A stretch of DNA of 9,761 nt from Bacillota bacterium (GTDB lineage Bacteria; Bacillota; Clostridia; Peptostreptococcales; Anaerovoracaceae). Every line of letters begins with the position of its first letter. The first letter of the stretch is position 1. The notes under the pieces are model-generated. The model was not told the DNA's origin and searched no databases. It was given only the letters and a program-made list of their open reading frames with translations. The stretch lies in contig CAJPNN010000054.1 in NCBI GenBank assembly GCA_905372035.1, forward strand, positions 1 to 9,761, given 5' to 3'. This document shows positions 1 to 6,607 of the stretch, one piece after another. The position numbers and the translations under genes were made by a program.

Positions 1-56
1 ACAAGATTATTTTATCAGGTTGTACTTTTGTCATCAACTATAGATTGGAGGACAAA

Positions 57-593
57 ATGATAAACATAGAACAATATAAACGAAATATTCCGATGGAATT
101 AAGAGCATATAGGCAGTGGTTGTGTTTTAAGAAAATCAAAAGATTAGATTTGAAAGGGAATGAAAAAATTATAAAACTTCCTGTAAGTCCGATTACTTTA
201 AAATCAAATGGTTGGAATAATGAAGAAAACTGGGCAGACTTTGAAACAGCAGTTAAAAATATAGAGAGTAGTGGCTCAGATGGATTGTCATTTGTACTAA
301 GCATAGATGATCCATTTCTTTGTATTGACTTGGATAATGTATCTCGTGATATGAGAGAAAGGTTTTTCGGAGATTTTTATGACACTTATATTGAAATTTC
401 TCAATCCGGCAAAGGACTTCATATTTTTGCAAAAGGGGAAATTGCTGACAATTTCAATAACCAAATTGAGAAAGTGGAAATGTATCAAAATAACAGATGT
501 ATCGCTATGACTGGGGATAGCGTTGATGGAACATCAAATAACATCATAGATAAGCAAAGTGAGATTGATAGATACTATGCGTTTTGCCCCTAA
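57..593 (+). CDS. Primase-polymerase (AEP-type) N-terminal fragment, frameshifted
   Basis: Catalytic half of a plasmid/phage-type archaeo-eukaryotic primase, which would synthesise primers for replication of the mobile element. Visible signatures, counted from the ATG at 57, are a PMELRAYRQWLCFK opening, the metal-binding CIDLDN (Asp91, Asp93), the nucleotide-binding SQSGKGLHIF (His122), and EMYQNNRCIAMTGD near 141-154; these order as in the family. ATG 57 is preferred over the in-frame TTG at 45 because GGAGGA (47-52) sits just before it. The frame ends at TAA 591-593 after only 178 residues, while the rest of the expected protein continues in the next frame from about 577 to 978. Joining the frames at CCC/TAA gives about 306 aa. 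Family assignment is confident; whether the shift is a mutation, a sequencing error or programmed is open. Confidence 0.8.
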   Translation: MINIEQYKRNIPMELRAYRQWLCFKKIKRLDLKGNEKIIKLPVSPITLKSNGWNNEENWADFETAVKNIESSGSDGLSFVLSIDDPFLCIDLDNVSRDMRERFFGDFYDTYIEISQSGKGLHIFAKGEIADNFNNQIEKVEMYQNNRCIAMTGDSVDGTSNNIIDKQSEIDRYYAFCP

Positions 594-978
594 AAAGAGC
601 GTTAGAGAGCAAATAAGAGTATATCAATCAAATGATAACACACTACCTGATGTGGCTACAATCATAGAAACGATGTGTAAGCATAATAGAAAAGCTAAAG
701 GTTTATTTGAAGGAACAATATCAAGCGGAGATGCCAGCAAAGATGATTTTGCTTTGTTGCTGTTTTTAAATAGCTATACTCACGGTAATGAGATATTGAT
801 GAAAGAGATTTTCTTGAGGTCAGCTTTAAATAGAAGTGAAGACAGAAGCAAGAGAAAAAACGAGAGAATCTATATTCGATATTTGGAAGAAAGTATTAAA
901 CAAGCAATTCAATGCGGAAATCAAAGATACTGGAATTATAACTATCACAGAAAAAGTGTAGGTGATATCCGTGAATGA
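577..978 (+). CDS. Primase C-terminal fragment (+1 frame continuation)
   Basis: Reads as the C-terminal part of the primase that starts at 57, in the +1 frame. It carries the segment GDASKDDFALLLFLNSYTHG followed by a helical basic stretch (ALNRSEDRSKRKNERI) and YLEESIKQAI. In intact relatives this matches the helical domain downstream of the AEP core, where a 'S.ADLAL...FW..GD...R..G.....KW....Y...TI..AI' pattern recurs (recalled, not searched). Possible independent starts are GTG 559 and ATG 577, but neither has a convincing Shine-Dalgarno site, which argues that this is one broken or recoded gene. The end overlaps the next gene by 8 nt (GTGAATGA, 971-978). The start given is only the first ATG and may have no biological meaning. 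Confidence 0.6.
   Translation: MRFAPKKSVREQIRVYQSNDNTLPDVATIIETMCKHNRKAKGLFEGTISSGDASKDDFALLLFLNSYTHGNEILMKEIFLRSALNRSEDRSKRKNERIYIRYLEESIKQAIQCGNQRYWNYNYHRKSVGDIRE
588..594 (+). other. Primase frame junction, CCC-TAA-A
   Basis: The upstream primase frame ends CCC TAA at 588-593; sliding one base forward at CCC (to CCT) continues with AAA AAG AGC into the downstream primase frame. The site lies in a homopolymer-rich context (four T at 582-585, four C at 587-590, five A at 592-596), so one extra base is the simplest explanation. A +1 programmed shift at a stop codon is the alternative. Confidence 0.45.
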
Positions 979-2362
979 GTGGCTAAAATTTAATGACGAT
1001 AAGCTATCGGATTACTTAAACAGAGATCTTGAATATACGGATAAAGGACAATTAAAAAGCAATACGACCAATATTATTACTGTGTTAGTAAATCCAATGT
1101 TTTGTAAGGAAGAGAAGATAGTAGACGGAACTATTTTCTTTGATACATGCAGCATGACTATTCAGTTTATTGGAACACTTAAAGGGGAAAAGCGTAAAGA
1201 TAATGAGATAAGAAAATGGACTGACTATATGGCTAATCTTTTGGGTGTCGAAATAGAAAGAGAATTTGGAATTAAATATTCCCAAAATCGTATGGACGAT
1301 GCCATCACTTTTATTGCTCATAAAAGGGCTATAAATCTTCCTGCTATGTATATGAAGTCGCTTCCGTATGATGGTGAGAGGTATATTACAAAATTGCTCC
1401 CAAAATATCTTGGAGCGGAAGATACAAAATTAAATGCCTGGATTATGGAACATATGTTAGTGGGCATGGTAAAAAGAGTTTTTAATCCCGGATGCAAGTT
1501 TGACGAGCTTATGGTTCTTACGGGAATTCAAGGTGTAGGCAAAACCAGTTTTATAGAGAAGATGGCATTGTTTTCCGAATGGTATTGCTCACTAAATAAT
1601 ATCAAAGGGAAAGATGCGGTTAGTAATTTGGTTGGCAAAATTGTGGTTGAACTCGAAGAATTTGTTGCTCTTAGAAATGCAAAAAGTGCAGATGAAGCCA
1701 AACTGTTTATATCGGCAAGAACGAGTACAGTAAGACTTCCTTATGAAAGATTCTCCGCTGATGTAAAAAGAACCTGCATATTAATTGCAACCACAAATGA
1801 TGCAACCTTCTTAGGCGATTTTTCTGGAGAGAGAAGATATCTGCCTGTGAAAGTAGATAGTGAAAATATCGAGATTCCTATTATGTATGATTCAGAAAAA
1901 TTTCCAATATTGGAAACTATCACAAGAGAAGAACATACTCATATTGTTCGTCAAGATTTTGAAGGAGCCATTGCCGAAGCAGTATATCTTTATGAAAATA
2001 AACTGCATGATTTCTATTTACCGAAAGAGCTTAGAAGTGATTTGGATTATGTTATCCAAACCCATAAGAGTGAGAATAGGCATGTACAAAATTTCTTGGA
2101 TTTTATGGAATGGAAAGTAACAAAGTCGGATACACCTAATTTATTATGCTCCGCAGAATTTATAAGCAGATATCCTGAAATAAATGAAAAAGTGTTTTCA
2201 GAGTTGATGGCTAATGAAGTCGTGGATGAATGGATCTTAGAACCGTCTGTAAAAAGTAAGAAGGTAAGAATTGACGGAGTGGTTCGGGTTAGCAAGAAGT
2301 TTTATAAGAGAAATGAAAATGCTGATTTTATTGAGATTGATTCTTCGGACATACCATTCTAA
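971..2362 (+). CDS. VapE-type P-loop ATPase/helicase
   Basis: Virulence-associated protein E family: a P-loop NTPase related to D5/SF3 replicative helicases, found in phages and mobile islands next to a primase and presumed to act in element replication. Evidence: Walker A GIQGVGKTS (about residues 185-193 from GTG 971), acidic Walker B-like IVVELEEF (about 224-231), SARTSTVRLPYER, sensor-like ILIATTND (about 271-277), and FSGERRYLPV with arginines typical of the family. About 463 aa, normal for VapE. GTG 971 is chosen over GTG 962 because AGGTGA (960-965) lies 5 nt before it, giving an 8-nt overlap with the primase fragment, the same geometry as downstream junctions. The frame is intact, so the element's helicase gene is preserved although the primase is split. 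Confidence 0.88.
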   Translation: MNEWLKFNDDKLSDYLNRDLEYTDKGQLKSNTTNIITVLVNPMFCKEEKIVDGTIFFDTCSMTIQFIGTLKGEKRKDNEIRKWTDYMANLLGVEIEREFGIKYSQNRMDDAITFIAHKRAINLPAMYMKSLPYDGERYITKLLPKYLGAEDTKLNAWIMEHMLVGMVKRVFNPGCKFDELMVLTGIQGVGKTSFIEKMALFSEWYCSLNNIKGKDAVSNLVGKIVVELEEFVALRNAKSADEAKLFISARTSTVRLPYERFSADVKRTCILIATTNDATFLGDFSGERRYLPVKVDSENIEIPIMYDSEKFPILETITREEHTHIVRQDFEGAIAEAVYLYENKLHDFYLPKELRSDLDYVIQTHKSENRHVQNFLDFMEWKVTKSDTPNLLCSAEFISRYPEINEKVFSELMANEVVDEWILEPSVKSKKVRIDGVVRVSKKFYKRNENADFIEIDSSDIPF

Positions 2363-2378
2363 GAGTTTTGAAAAAGTC

Positions 2379-2430
2379 CGCTACCGCTACTTTGCTACCA
2401 GGTTTAAAAGGTAGTGAGGTAGCGGTAGCG
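2379..2430. repeat. Long imperfect inverted repeat (21-bp stem) after vapE
   Basis: Arms 2379-2399 and 2410-2430 pair along all 21 positions if three G-T wobbles are allowed, with a 10-nt loop (2400-2409). The outer 12 bp, CGCTACCGCTAC against GTAGCGGTAGCG, are perfect and contain tandem GCTACC/GGTAGC units. It begins 17 nt after the vapE stop. There is no T-run after the stem, so it is not a textbook intrinsic terminator. It could be an mRNA-stabilising or processing hairpin, a protein-binding site, or part of a transfer or replication origin. Confidence 0.7.
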
Positions 2431-2548
2431 ATAACTTTCAATTTTTATAGAATTTGCCGGAATGAAATATCAAGAATTCCTGTGATAGTTAAAAAGCATA
2501 TAGGAGCTAAACAAACAGAGTTCAACATTAACTTTAATAGCAAGCACA

Positions 2549-2568
2549 GTAGATGAGTACTCATCTAC
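2549..2568. repeat. Perfect 20-bp palindrome upstream of mobC
   Basis: GTAGATGAGTACTCATCTAC is identical to its reverse complement with no spacer. It lies about 106 nt before the mobC start. Candidate roles are a binding site for a dimeric protein (MobC carries a ribbon-helix-helix-like N-terminus) or a cruciform in the transfer origin. Function is inferred only from symmetry and position. Confidence 0.6.
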
Positions 2569-2626
2569 GGAAAAATTGATAAATTTGGATTTTACAACCA
2601 CTGCATTTATATCAATTTTCAAGTTG

Positions 2627-2642
2627 TTAGGGAAAACCCTAA
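2627..2642. repeat. Small perfect hairpin TTAGGG-aaaa-CCCTAA
   Basis: Six-bp perfect stem with an AAAA loop, 32 nt before the mobC ATG. Not followed by a T-run, so not a terminator. Placed where relaxase or relaxosome recognition hairpins are often found; could equally regulate mobC translation. Confidence 0.4.
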
Positions 2643-2674
2643 AACCCAAGAATAGAGAAAATGGAGATGAAAAA

Positions 2675-3019
2675 ATGGAGAATAGAAGTAGAAATAAGCA
2701 GCTTAAAATATATTTGAGCGAAGCGGAAAAGGAACTTTTTGAAAAGAAAATGAAGATGGCACGTTGTAGAACTATGAGCCATTTTATTATGAAGTGTGTT
2801 ATGGAAAAAGAAATTTATATTGTAGATTTAGAACCATTTCGAGATTTGCAAGGCTTATTATACAACGTTACAAACAATTTAAATCAGATTGCAAAACGAG
2901 TTAATCAGACGGGTGTGATTTACAAAGATGATATGAAGAAATCTATCGAGCATTTTTCAAAAGAACTGTGGGATATACATTCACTACTGTTGAGAAGGAC
3001 AAAAGATTTGAATAAATAG
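2675..3019 (+). CDS. mobC: MobC-like relaxosome accessory protein
   Basis: Predicted 114-aa plasmid-mobilization relaxosome protein of the MobC family, which binds near oriT and helps the relaxase nick DNA. Residues about 8-45 (QLKIYLSEAEKELFEKKMKM onward) look like a ribbon-helix-helix strand plus helices. Residues about 60-80, LLYNVTNNLNQIAKRVNQTG, are the characteristic MobC core (N-x-NQIA-x-x-N-x-x-G). ATG 2675 is chosen because GGAGATGA (2663-2670) precedes it; a TTG at 2576 in the same frame has no such site and adds an implausible N-terminus. In typical elements the relaxase gene follows directly; here a terminator and an unrelated operon follow, so the relaxase is displaced or missing. 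The family call is confident. Confidence 0.87.
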   Translation: MENRSRNKQLKIYLSEAEKELFEKKMKMARCRTMSHFIMKCVMEKEIYIVDLEPFRDLQGLLYNVTNNLNQIAKRVNQTGVIYKDDMKKSIEHFSKELWDIHSLLLRRTKDLNK

Positions 3020-3028
3020 ATAGAACGC

Positions 3029-3066
3029 AAAAGGCTGTTTAAAAAATATCAACAGTCTTTTATTTT
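3029..3066 (+). terminator. Rho-independent terminator after mobC
   Basis: Arms AAAAGGCTGTT (3029-3039) and AACAGTCTTTT (3051-3061) form an 11-bp stem with one G-T wobble and an 11-nt loop. The second arm ends in a T-rich tract (TCTTTTATTTT). It begins 9 nt after the mobC stop and insulates the backbone from the cargo operon. Confidence 0.85.
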
Positions 3067-3090
3067 GGTGATGAAAAAAGTTTATTTTCA

Positions 3091-3099
3091 TGTTATAAT
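3091..3099 (+). promoter_or_regulatory. Extended -10 promoter of the restriction operon
   Basis: TGTTATAAT: a consensus TATAAT (3094-3099) preceded by TG one base upstream (3091-3092), i.e. an extended -10 element. No good -35 is seen at 16-18 bp; the extended -10 may compensate. Transcription would start near 3106, inside the adjacent palindrome. Confidence 0.7.
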
Positions 3100-3118
3100 G
3101 TTCTGTGTTACAGAACAT
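3098..3118. promoter_or_regulatory. Probable operator: perfect 9+9 inverted repeat over the -10 and start site
   Basis: ATGTTCTGT (3098-3106) and ACAGAACAT (3110-3118) are exact reverse complements separated by GTT. The repeat overlaps the last bases of TATAAT and the expected start of transcription, ideal for repression by a dimeric HTH protein. The gene directly downstream encodes an XRE-type HTH protein, so autoregulation is the natural inference, as for controller proteins of restriction systems. Confidence 0.65.
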
Positions 3119-3143
3119 AGAACAAACGGGAAGGAGGAGCATT

Positions 3144-3569
3144 TTGAAAAGTGAGATTGAAGATAAAAAGCTGCTAAAGGTTGAACTTGGGGAGTTAATT
3201 AAATCTAATAGAGAAGCTAAGGGTTATAGTCAACGTGGACTTGCAAAAGCTATAGATTTACCAAATTCAAATCTTAAATACATTGAAGATGGAATAAATG
3301 CTCCAGGTCCTGAAGTTTATAAAAAAATAATTCTACTATTGAAACCTGATGATAAAGATAGAGGAAGAATGGATCATTTATATTCGCAAATTAGAGGAAC
3401 ACCACCACCTGATATATGTGAATTTATCATTGAGAATGATGAAGTATTTAATGCGATAAGAAAAAATAAATATAAATTAACAAGAACTCAAACTGCTCAA
3501 CTCAACAAATTATTAGAAGGTTTTGCAGAAGAAAATCTTGCTTATATGGAGGAAATAGATAATGGCTAA
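3144..3569 (+). CDS. XRE-family regulator, likely controller of the RM operon
   Basis: Predicted 141-aa transcription regulator. Residues about 15-65 form a Cro/CI-type helix-turn-helix (LGELIKSNREAKGYSQRGLA, then KAIDLPNSNLKYIEDG), with SQRGLAKAI and NSNLKYIE as the two HTH helices. The remaining 75 residues (LYSQIRGTPPPDICEFIIEN, then a helical tail) are longer than in the roughly 80-aa classical C proteins and may serve dimerisation or ligand sensing. TTG 3144 is chosen because AAGGAGGA (3131-3138) lies just before it; the in-frame GTG at 3105 falls in the operator and has no ribosome-binding site. A weak TTG start on a strong SD may keep its level low. It overlaps the methylase gene by 8 nt. 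It probably represses or times expression of the operon, allowing methylation before restriction; this role is inferred from position. Confidence 0.82.
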   Translation: MKSEIEDKKLLKVELGELIKSNREAKGYSQRGLAKAIDLPNSNLKYIEDGINAPGPEVYKKIILLLKPDDKDRGRMDHLYSQIRGTPPPDICEFIIENDEVFNAIRKNKYKLTRTQTAQLNKLLEGFAEENLAYMEEIDNG

Positions 3570-5532
3570 GAAAGAAATAATGACAGATCTTTGGGTATAT
3601 GATATGCTTAAAGAAATAGGTGTACAAAATGATTTTTCAGCTCAAGGAAGCAATATAAAAGAAATAGATGAGGCACTGGCTACTGCTTCAAAGAAGGGGA
3701 CAGGTAATGTTGGATTTCCAGAATATGTTGGAGTAATTAAAGATTTTCTTGTAGTAATCGAAGATAAAGCAAGTTTAAATAAGCATGTTAATAGAGACGA
3801 ACACGATTTAATCGCCGAAGATGTTAAATCCACTACAGATTATGCGGTGAACGGTGCGTTGTTTTATGGAAAACATTTAGCAAAAAATACAACTTATAAA
3901 AAGATAATCGCAATTGGTGTAAGTGGTAATGAGAAAAACCATAGAATTTCACCTATCTTTGTTGATGAAAGAAGTGGATATAAGGAACTCGATGATGTTG
4001 AAACTTTTATATCTTTCAGTACTGATAATATCAATGAGTATTACGAAAGAGAAATATTAGAAGTCAAAACTAATGATGAGCTAAAGACAGAAGGATTGTT
4101 GAAAGTTGCCCGTTCCCTTCATGAAGATTTGAGAAATTATGGAAACTTAGAAGATAAAAATAAACCTTTAATAGTTTCGGGGATTTTGCTTGCATTATCA
4201 GAAATAGAGCACAAAAACTTTGATATTTCTGATTTGATTGGCGATAAAATAAGAACTGATGGTTCAAAAATATATAAGGCAATAGAAGATAACTTAAAAA
4301 GAGCAAATGTTAGTCCTGAAGTTAAAAGAGACAAGCTTCTTAACCAATTCAATATCATAAAAGATAACAACAAAATTAATGAAAAAAACTCTAATCTGGG
4401 GAAAACGCCACTTAGATATTTTACAGAGGTTCTATATAACAGTATCTTCACAAATATAAAATATAGTTCATCTACAGAAGATTATATCGGTAGATTTTAT
4501 GGTGAATTTATGTCTTATTCTGGAGGAGATGGACAGAGTTTAGGTATTATCTTAACACCAAGGCATATTACAGATTTGTTCTGTGAACTACTTGATGTAA
4601 AGCCTACAGATAAGGTTTTAGACCCTTGCTGTGGTACTGCAGGCTTTCTTATTGCTGCTATGCATCAGATGCTATCAAAGACAGAAGATGAAAATGAACA
4701 ATTAGATATTAGAAAGAATAGATTGTTTGGCATTGAACTGCAGGACTATATGTTCACAATAGCAACTACAAATATGATATTGCGTGGAGATGGTAAAAGT
4801 AATTTAGAAAACCAAGATTTCTTAGCTCAAAATCCAAGCAAAATTCAGCTTAAAGGCTGTACTGTTGGGATGATGAATCCTCCGTACTCACAAGGTTCAA
4901 AACAGAATCCAGAACTATATGAGATTAATTTTGTAAATCACTTATTAGAAAGTTTAGTTGAAGGGGCAAGAGTTGCAGTAATTGTTCCACAATCAACTTT
5001 TACAGGGAAAACAAAGGACGAGCAAAACCTAAAAACAAAAATTTTAAGCAAGCATACACTTGAAGGAGTTATAACTCTAAATAAGAATACATTTTACGGA
5101 GTGGGAACAAATCCTTGTATAGGAATTTTTACTGTAGGTACTCCTCATAGTAAAAGTAAAAAAGCTAAATTCATAAATTTTGAAAATGATGGATATATTG
5201 TTAGTAAGCATGTTGGATTAATAGATGATGGTAGTGCGAAGGATAAAAAGCAACATCTTCTTGATGTATGGAACGAAGAAATAGAAGCACCGACAAAATT
5301 CTGTGTTTCTACTACAGTTGAAGATACAGATGAATGGTTACACTCTTTCTATTATTTCAACGATGAAATTCCAAGTGATGAAGATTTTGAAAAGACTATT
5401 GCAGATTATCTAACATTTGAAGTTAATATGATAACCCATGGCAGAGGTTATTTATTTGGTATTGAAGAAAACACAGAGCAGATAGATGACGATGTGTTAA
5501 AGGTTGCAGAGGATGGTGCTGATTATGTATAA
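3562..5532 (+). CDS. BcgI-like fused nuclease / N6-adenine methyltransferase (RM subunit)
   Basis: 656-aa protein that probably both cleaves and methylates DNA when joined to a specificity subunit. Methylase: HsdM/N6_Mtase core with SAM-binding DPCCGTAGF (354-362), preceded by GIILTPRHITDLFCELL, and catalytic NPPY (439-442). N-terminus: GFPEYVGVIKDFLVVIEDKA (51-70) places a PE (Glu54) 13 residues before an E-x-K (Glu67, Lys69), the spacing and strand pattern of a PD-(D/E)XK nuclease, here with PE instead of PD. No separate hsdR is present in the operon. Length and domain order resemble the BcgI A subunit (Type IIB) rather than a simple HsdM of about 500 aa. ATG 3562 follows GGAGGA (3548-3553). 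MTase call near certain; nuclease fusion probable. Possible alternative: a degenerate N-domain and a methylase-only system. Confidence 0.88.
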   Translation: MAKKEIMTDLWVYDMLKEIGVQNDFSAQGSNIKEIDEALATASKKGTGNVGFPEYVGVIKDFLVVIEDKASLNKHVNRDEHDLIAEDVKSTTDYAVNGALFYGKHLAKNTTYKKIIAIGVSGNEKNHRISPIFVDERSGYKELDDVETFISFSTDNINEYYEREILEVKTNDELKTEGLLKVARSLHEDLRNYGNLEDKNKPLIVSGILLALSEIEHKNFDISDLIGDKIRTDGSKIYKAIEDNLKRANVSPEVKRDKLLNQFNIIKDNNKINEKNSNLGKTPLRYFTEVLYNSIFTNIKYSSSTEDYIGRFYGEFMSYSGGDGQSLGIILTPRHITDLFCELLDVKPTDKVLDPCCGTAGFLIAAMHQMLSKTEDENEQLDIRKNRLFGIELQDYMFTIATTNMILRGDGKSNLENQDFLAQNPSKIQLKGCTVGMMNPPYSQGSKQNPELYEINFVNHLLESLVEGARVAVIVPQSTFTGKTKDEQNLKTKILSKHTLEGVITLNKNTFYGVGTNPCIGIFTVGTPHSKSKKAKFINFENDGYIVSKHVGLIDDGSAKDKKQHLLDVWNEEIEAPTKFCVSTTVEDTDEWLHSFYYFNDEIPSDEDFEKTIADYLTFEVNMITHGRGYLFGIEENTEQIDDDVLKVAEDGADYV

Positions 5533-6607
5533 GTATCATTTAAAAGACGTGGAGTGGAAAGCGTTTAAAGTTGGTGGAGAAGAAGGTGTTTTTAATGTAT
5601 CTAATTCAAAACCGTACCATAAATCAAATCTAAATACTACCCAGCATGGGATTCCATATATTACAAGGACTTCAATCAATAATGGTCTTGAAGATATCGT
5701 TATTGATAATAATTATGAAAAAAACAAGAAAAATTCAATTTCTCTTGGTGCAGAAAATGCAGATTTTTTCTTTCAAAGTATTGATTATGTAACTGGAAAT
5801 AAAATGTATCATATATCTAATGAAAAAATCACAAGACATATTGGTTTGTTTCTTGTTCAAGCTTTTAGACAAAGTATAAAAAATTGTGGCTTTGGGTATG
5901 GAAAAGGTCTAACAGGAACTCGTTTTAGAAATAGATACGTAATGCTTCCTATAGACGAAAAAAATAACCCTAATTGGCACTTTATGGAAGAATACATCAA
6001 GGAAAGAGAAAATGAGAAAAGGCAAGAGCTAAAAGATTACTATAAAAATAGATTGCTTGATTTGGTTATTTGCCCTGAAGTTTTAACAGATGTTGAATGG
6101 GGAGAGTTTAGAGTTAAAGATTTGTTTGAGACGAAATCGGTAAAAGGTAAAACAATCAAAAATTATAAGAGTGGAACTATTCCGTATGTAACAACATCTT
6201 CAATCAATAATGGTGTAAGTGATTTTATTGATATACCTGTTGATATTAGCCTTAAAAATTGTGTATCCGTTGATCCTATTGGTGGAAAGACATTTCATCA
6301 TGAATATGAATTTGTTGGGAGAGGTGGAGCGGGTTCTGCAATTAATTTATTGTATTCAGACAAGTTAAATCACGAAATAGGAAAATTTATTTGTAGTGCT
6401 ATGGAAAAAACATCTTTAGGAAAAGCGTCATATGCAGTTGCGCTAAATGGGGATAGATTAAAAAATTCCAAACTCCTTTTGCCTATAGATAAAGAAGGAA
6501 ATCCTAACTGGACGTACATGGAAAACTTTATAAAAAATATTGAGCAAAAACAGATAAAAAATGTCTTAAAATATCTTGACGAATATATATATATATATAA
6601 TGTATAA
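5525..6607 (+). CDS. hsdS: Two-TRD DNA specificity subunit (HsdS/BcgI-B-like)
   Basis: 360-aa target-recognition subunit. Two homologous halves are visible. TRD1 (about 8-145): VEWKAFKV, then IPYITRTSINNG, then GTRFRNRYVMLPID and a helix NPNWHFMEEYIKERENEKRQ. TRD2 (about 189-323): VEWGEFRVKDLF, then IPYVTTSSINNG, then LNGDRLKNSKLLLPID and NPNWTYMENFIK. Each half would read one part of a bipartite site, with the helices as spacer and docking surface for the methylase. Its length matches the roughly 340-aa BcgI B subunit. ATG 5525 is chosen: it overlaps the methylase stop by 8 nt (ATGTATAA); in-frame starts at 5504 and 5513 are unsupported. The last codons (EYIYIYNV) are written by an (AT)8 tract, so the C-terminus changes with repeat number and can fuse to the next gene. 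Confidence 0.9.
   Translation: MYKYHLKDVEWKAFKVGGEEGVFNVSNSKPYHKSNLNTTQHGIPYITRTSINNGLEDIVIDNNYEKNKKNSISLGAENADFFFQSIDYVTGNKMYHISNEKITRHIGLFLVQAFRQSIKNCGFGYGKGLTGTRFRNRYVMLPIDEKNNPNWHFMEEYIKERENEKRQELKDYYKNRLLDLVICPEVLTDVEWGEFRVKDLFETKSVKGKTIKNYKSGTIPYVTTSSINNGVSDFIDIPVDISLKNCVSVDPIGGKTFHHEYEFVGRGGAGSAINLLYSDKLNHEIGKFICSAMEKTSLGKASYAVALNGDRLKNSKLLLPIDKEGNPNWTYMENFIKNIEQKQIKNVLKYLDEYIYIYNV
6583..6598. repeat. (AT)8 dinucleotide tract at the S1/S2 gene junction
   Basis: Eight AT units span the final codons of the first specificity gene, ending one base before the ATG (6600) of the second. As written the first gene stops at 6605-6607. Adding one unit reads ...TAT ATA ATG TAT AAC..., with no stop, straight into the second gene. 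Removing one unit stops at a TAA that overlaps the second ATG as TAATG. Short tandem repeats mutate by slipped-strand mispairing, so this is a candidate contingency switch. Confidence 0.85.

Larger units (their letters stand above)
2363..2674. other. Non-coding interval between vapE and mobC; candidate oriT/regulatory region
   Basis: About 310 bases without a credible gene. A TTG-started frame at 2368-2556 lacks a ribosome-binding site and simply reads through an inverted repeat. The interval holds three separate inverted repeats (2379-2430, 2549-2568, 2627-2642) and lies immediately upstream of mobC, the position where transfer origins of MobC/relaxase systems usually sit. No nic site can be named from sequence alone, so oriT is inference from position and structure. 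Confidence 0.4.

Noticed and set aside
1085..1321. Minus-strand open frames inside vapE, the methylase gene and elsewhere
   Set aside because: They lie antisense to strong coding genes, lack Shine-Dalgarno sites and encode low-complexity hydrophobic sequence.
2368..2556. 62-codon frame starting at TTG right after vapE
   Set aside because: No ribosome-binding site; its first third is just translation of the 21-bp hairpin; composition afterward does not look coding.
2576..2674. Longer N-terminus for MobC from TTG 2576
   Set aside because: No Shine-Dalgarno, hydrophobic unrelated sequence, and the ATG at 2675 has a good site and begins the family-like region.
3098..3118. LexA/DinR (SOS) box at the RM promoter
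   Set aside because: The half-sites are GTTC...GAAC with 9 bases between, opposite in order to the Gram-positive GAAC-N4-GTTC consensus.
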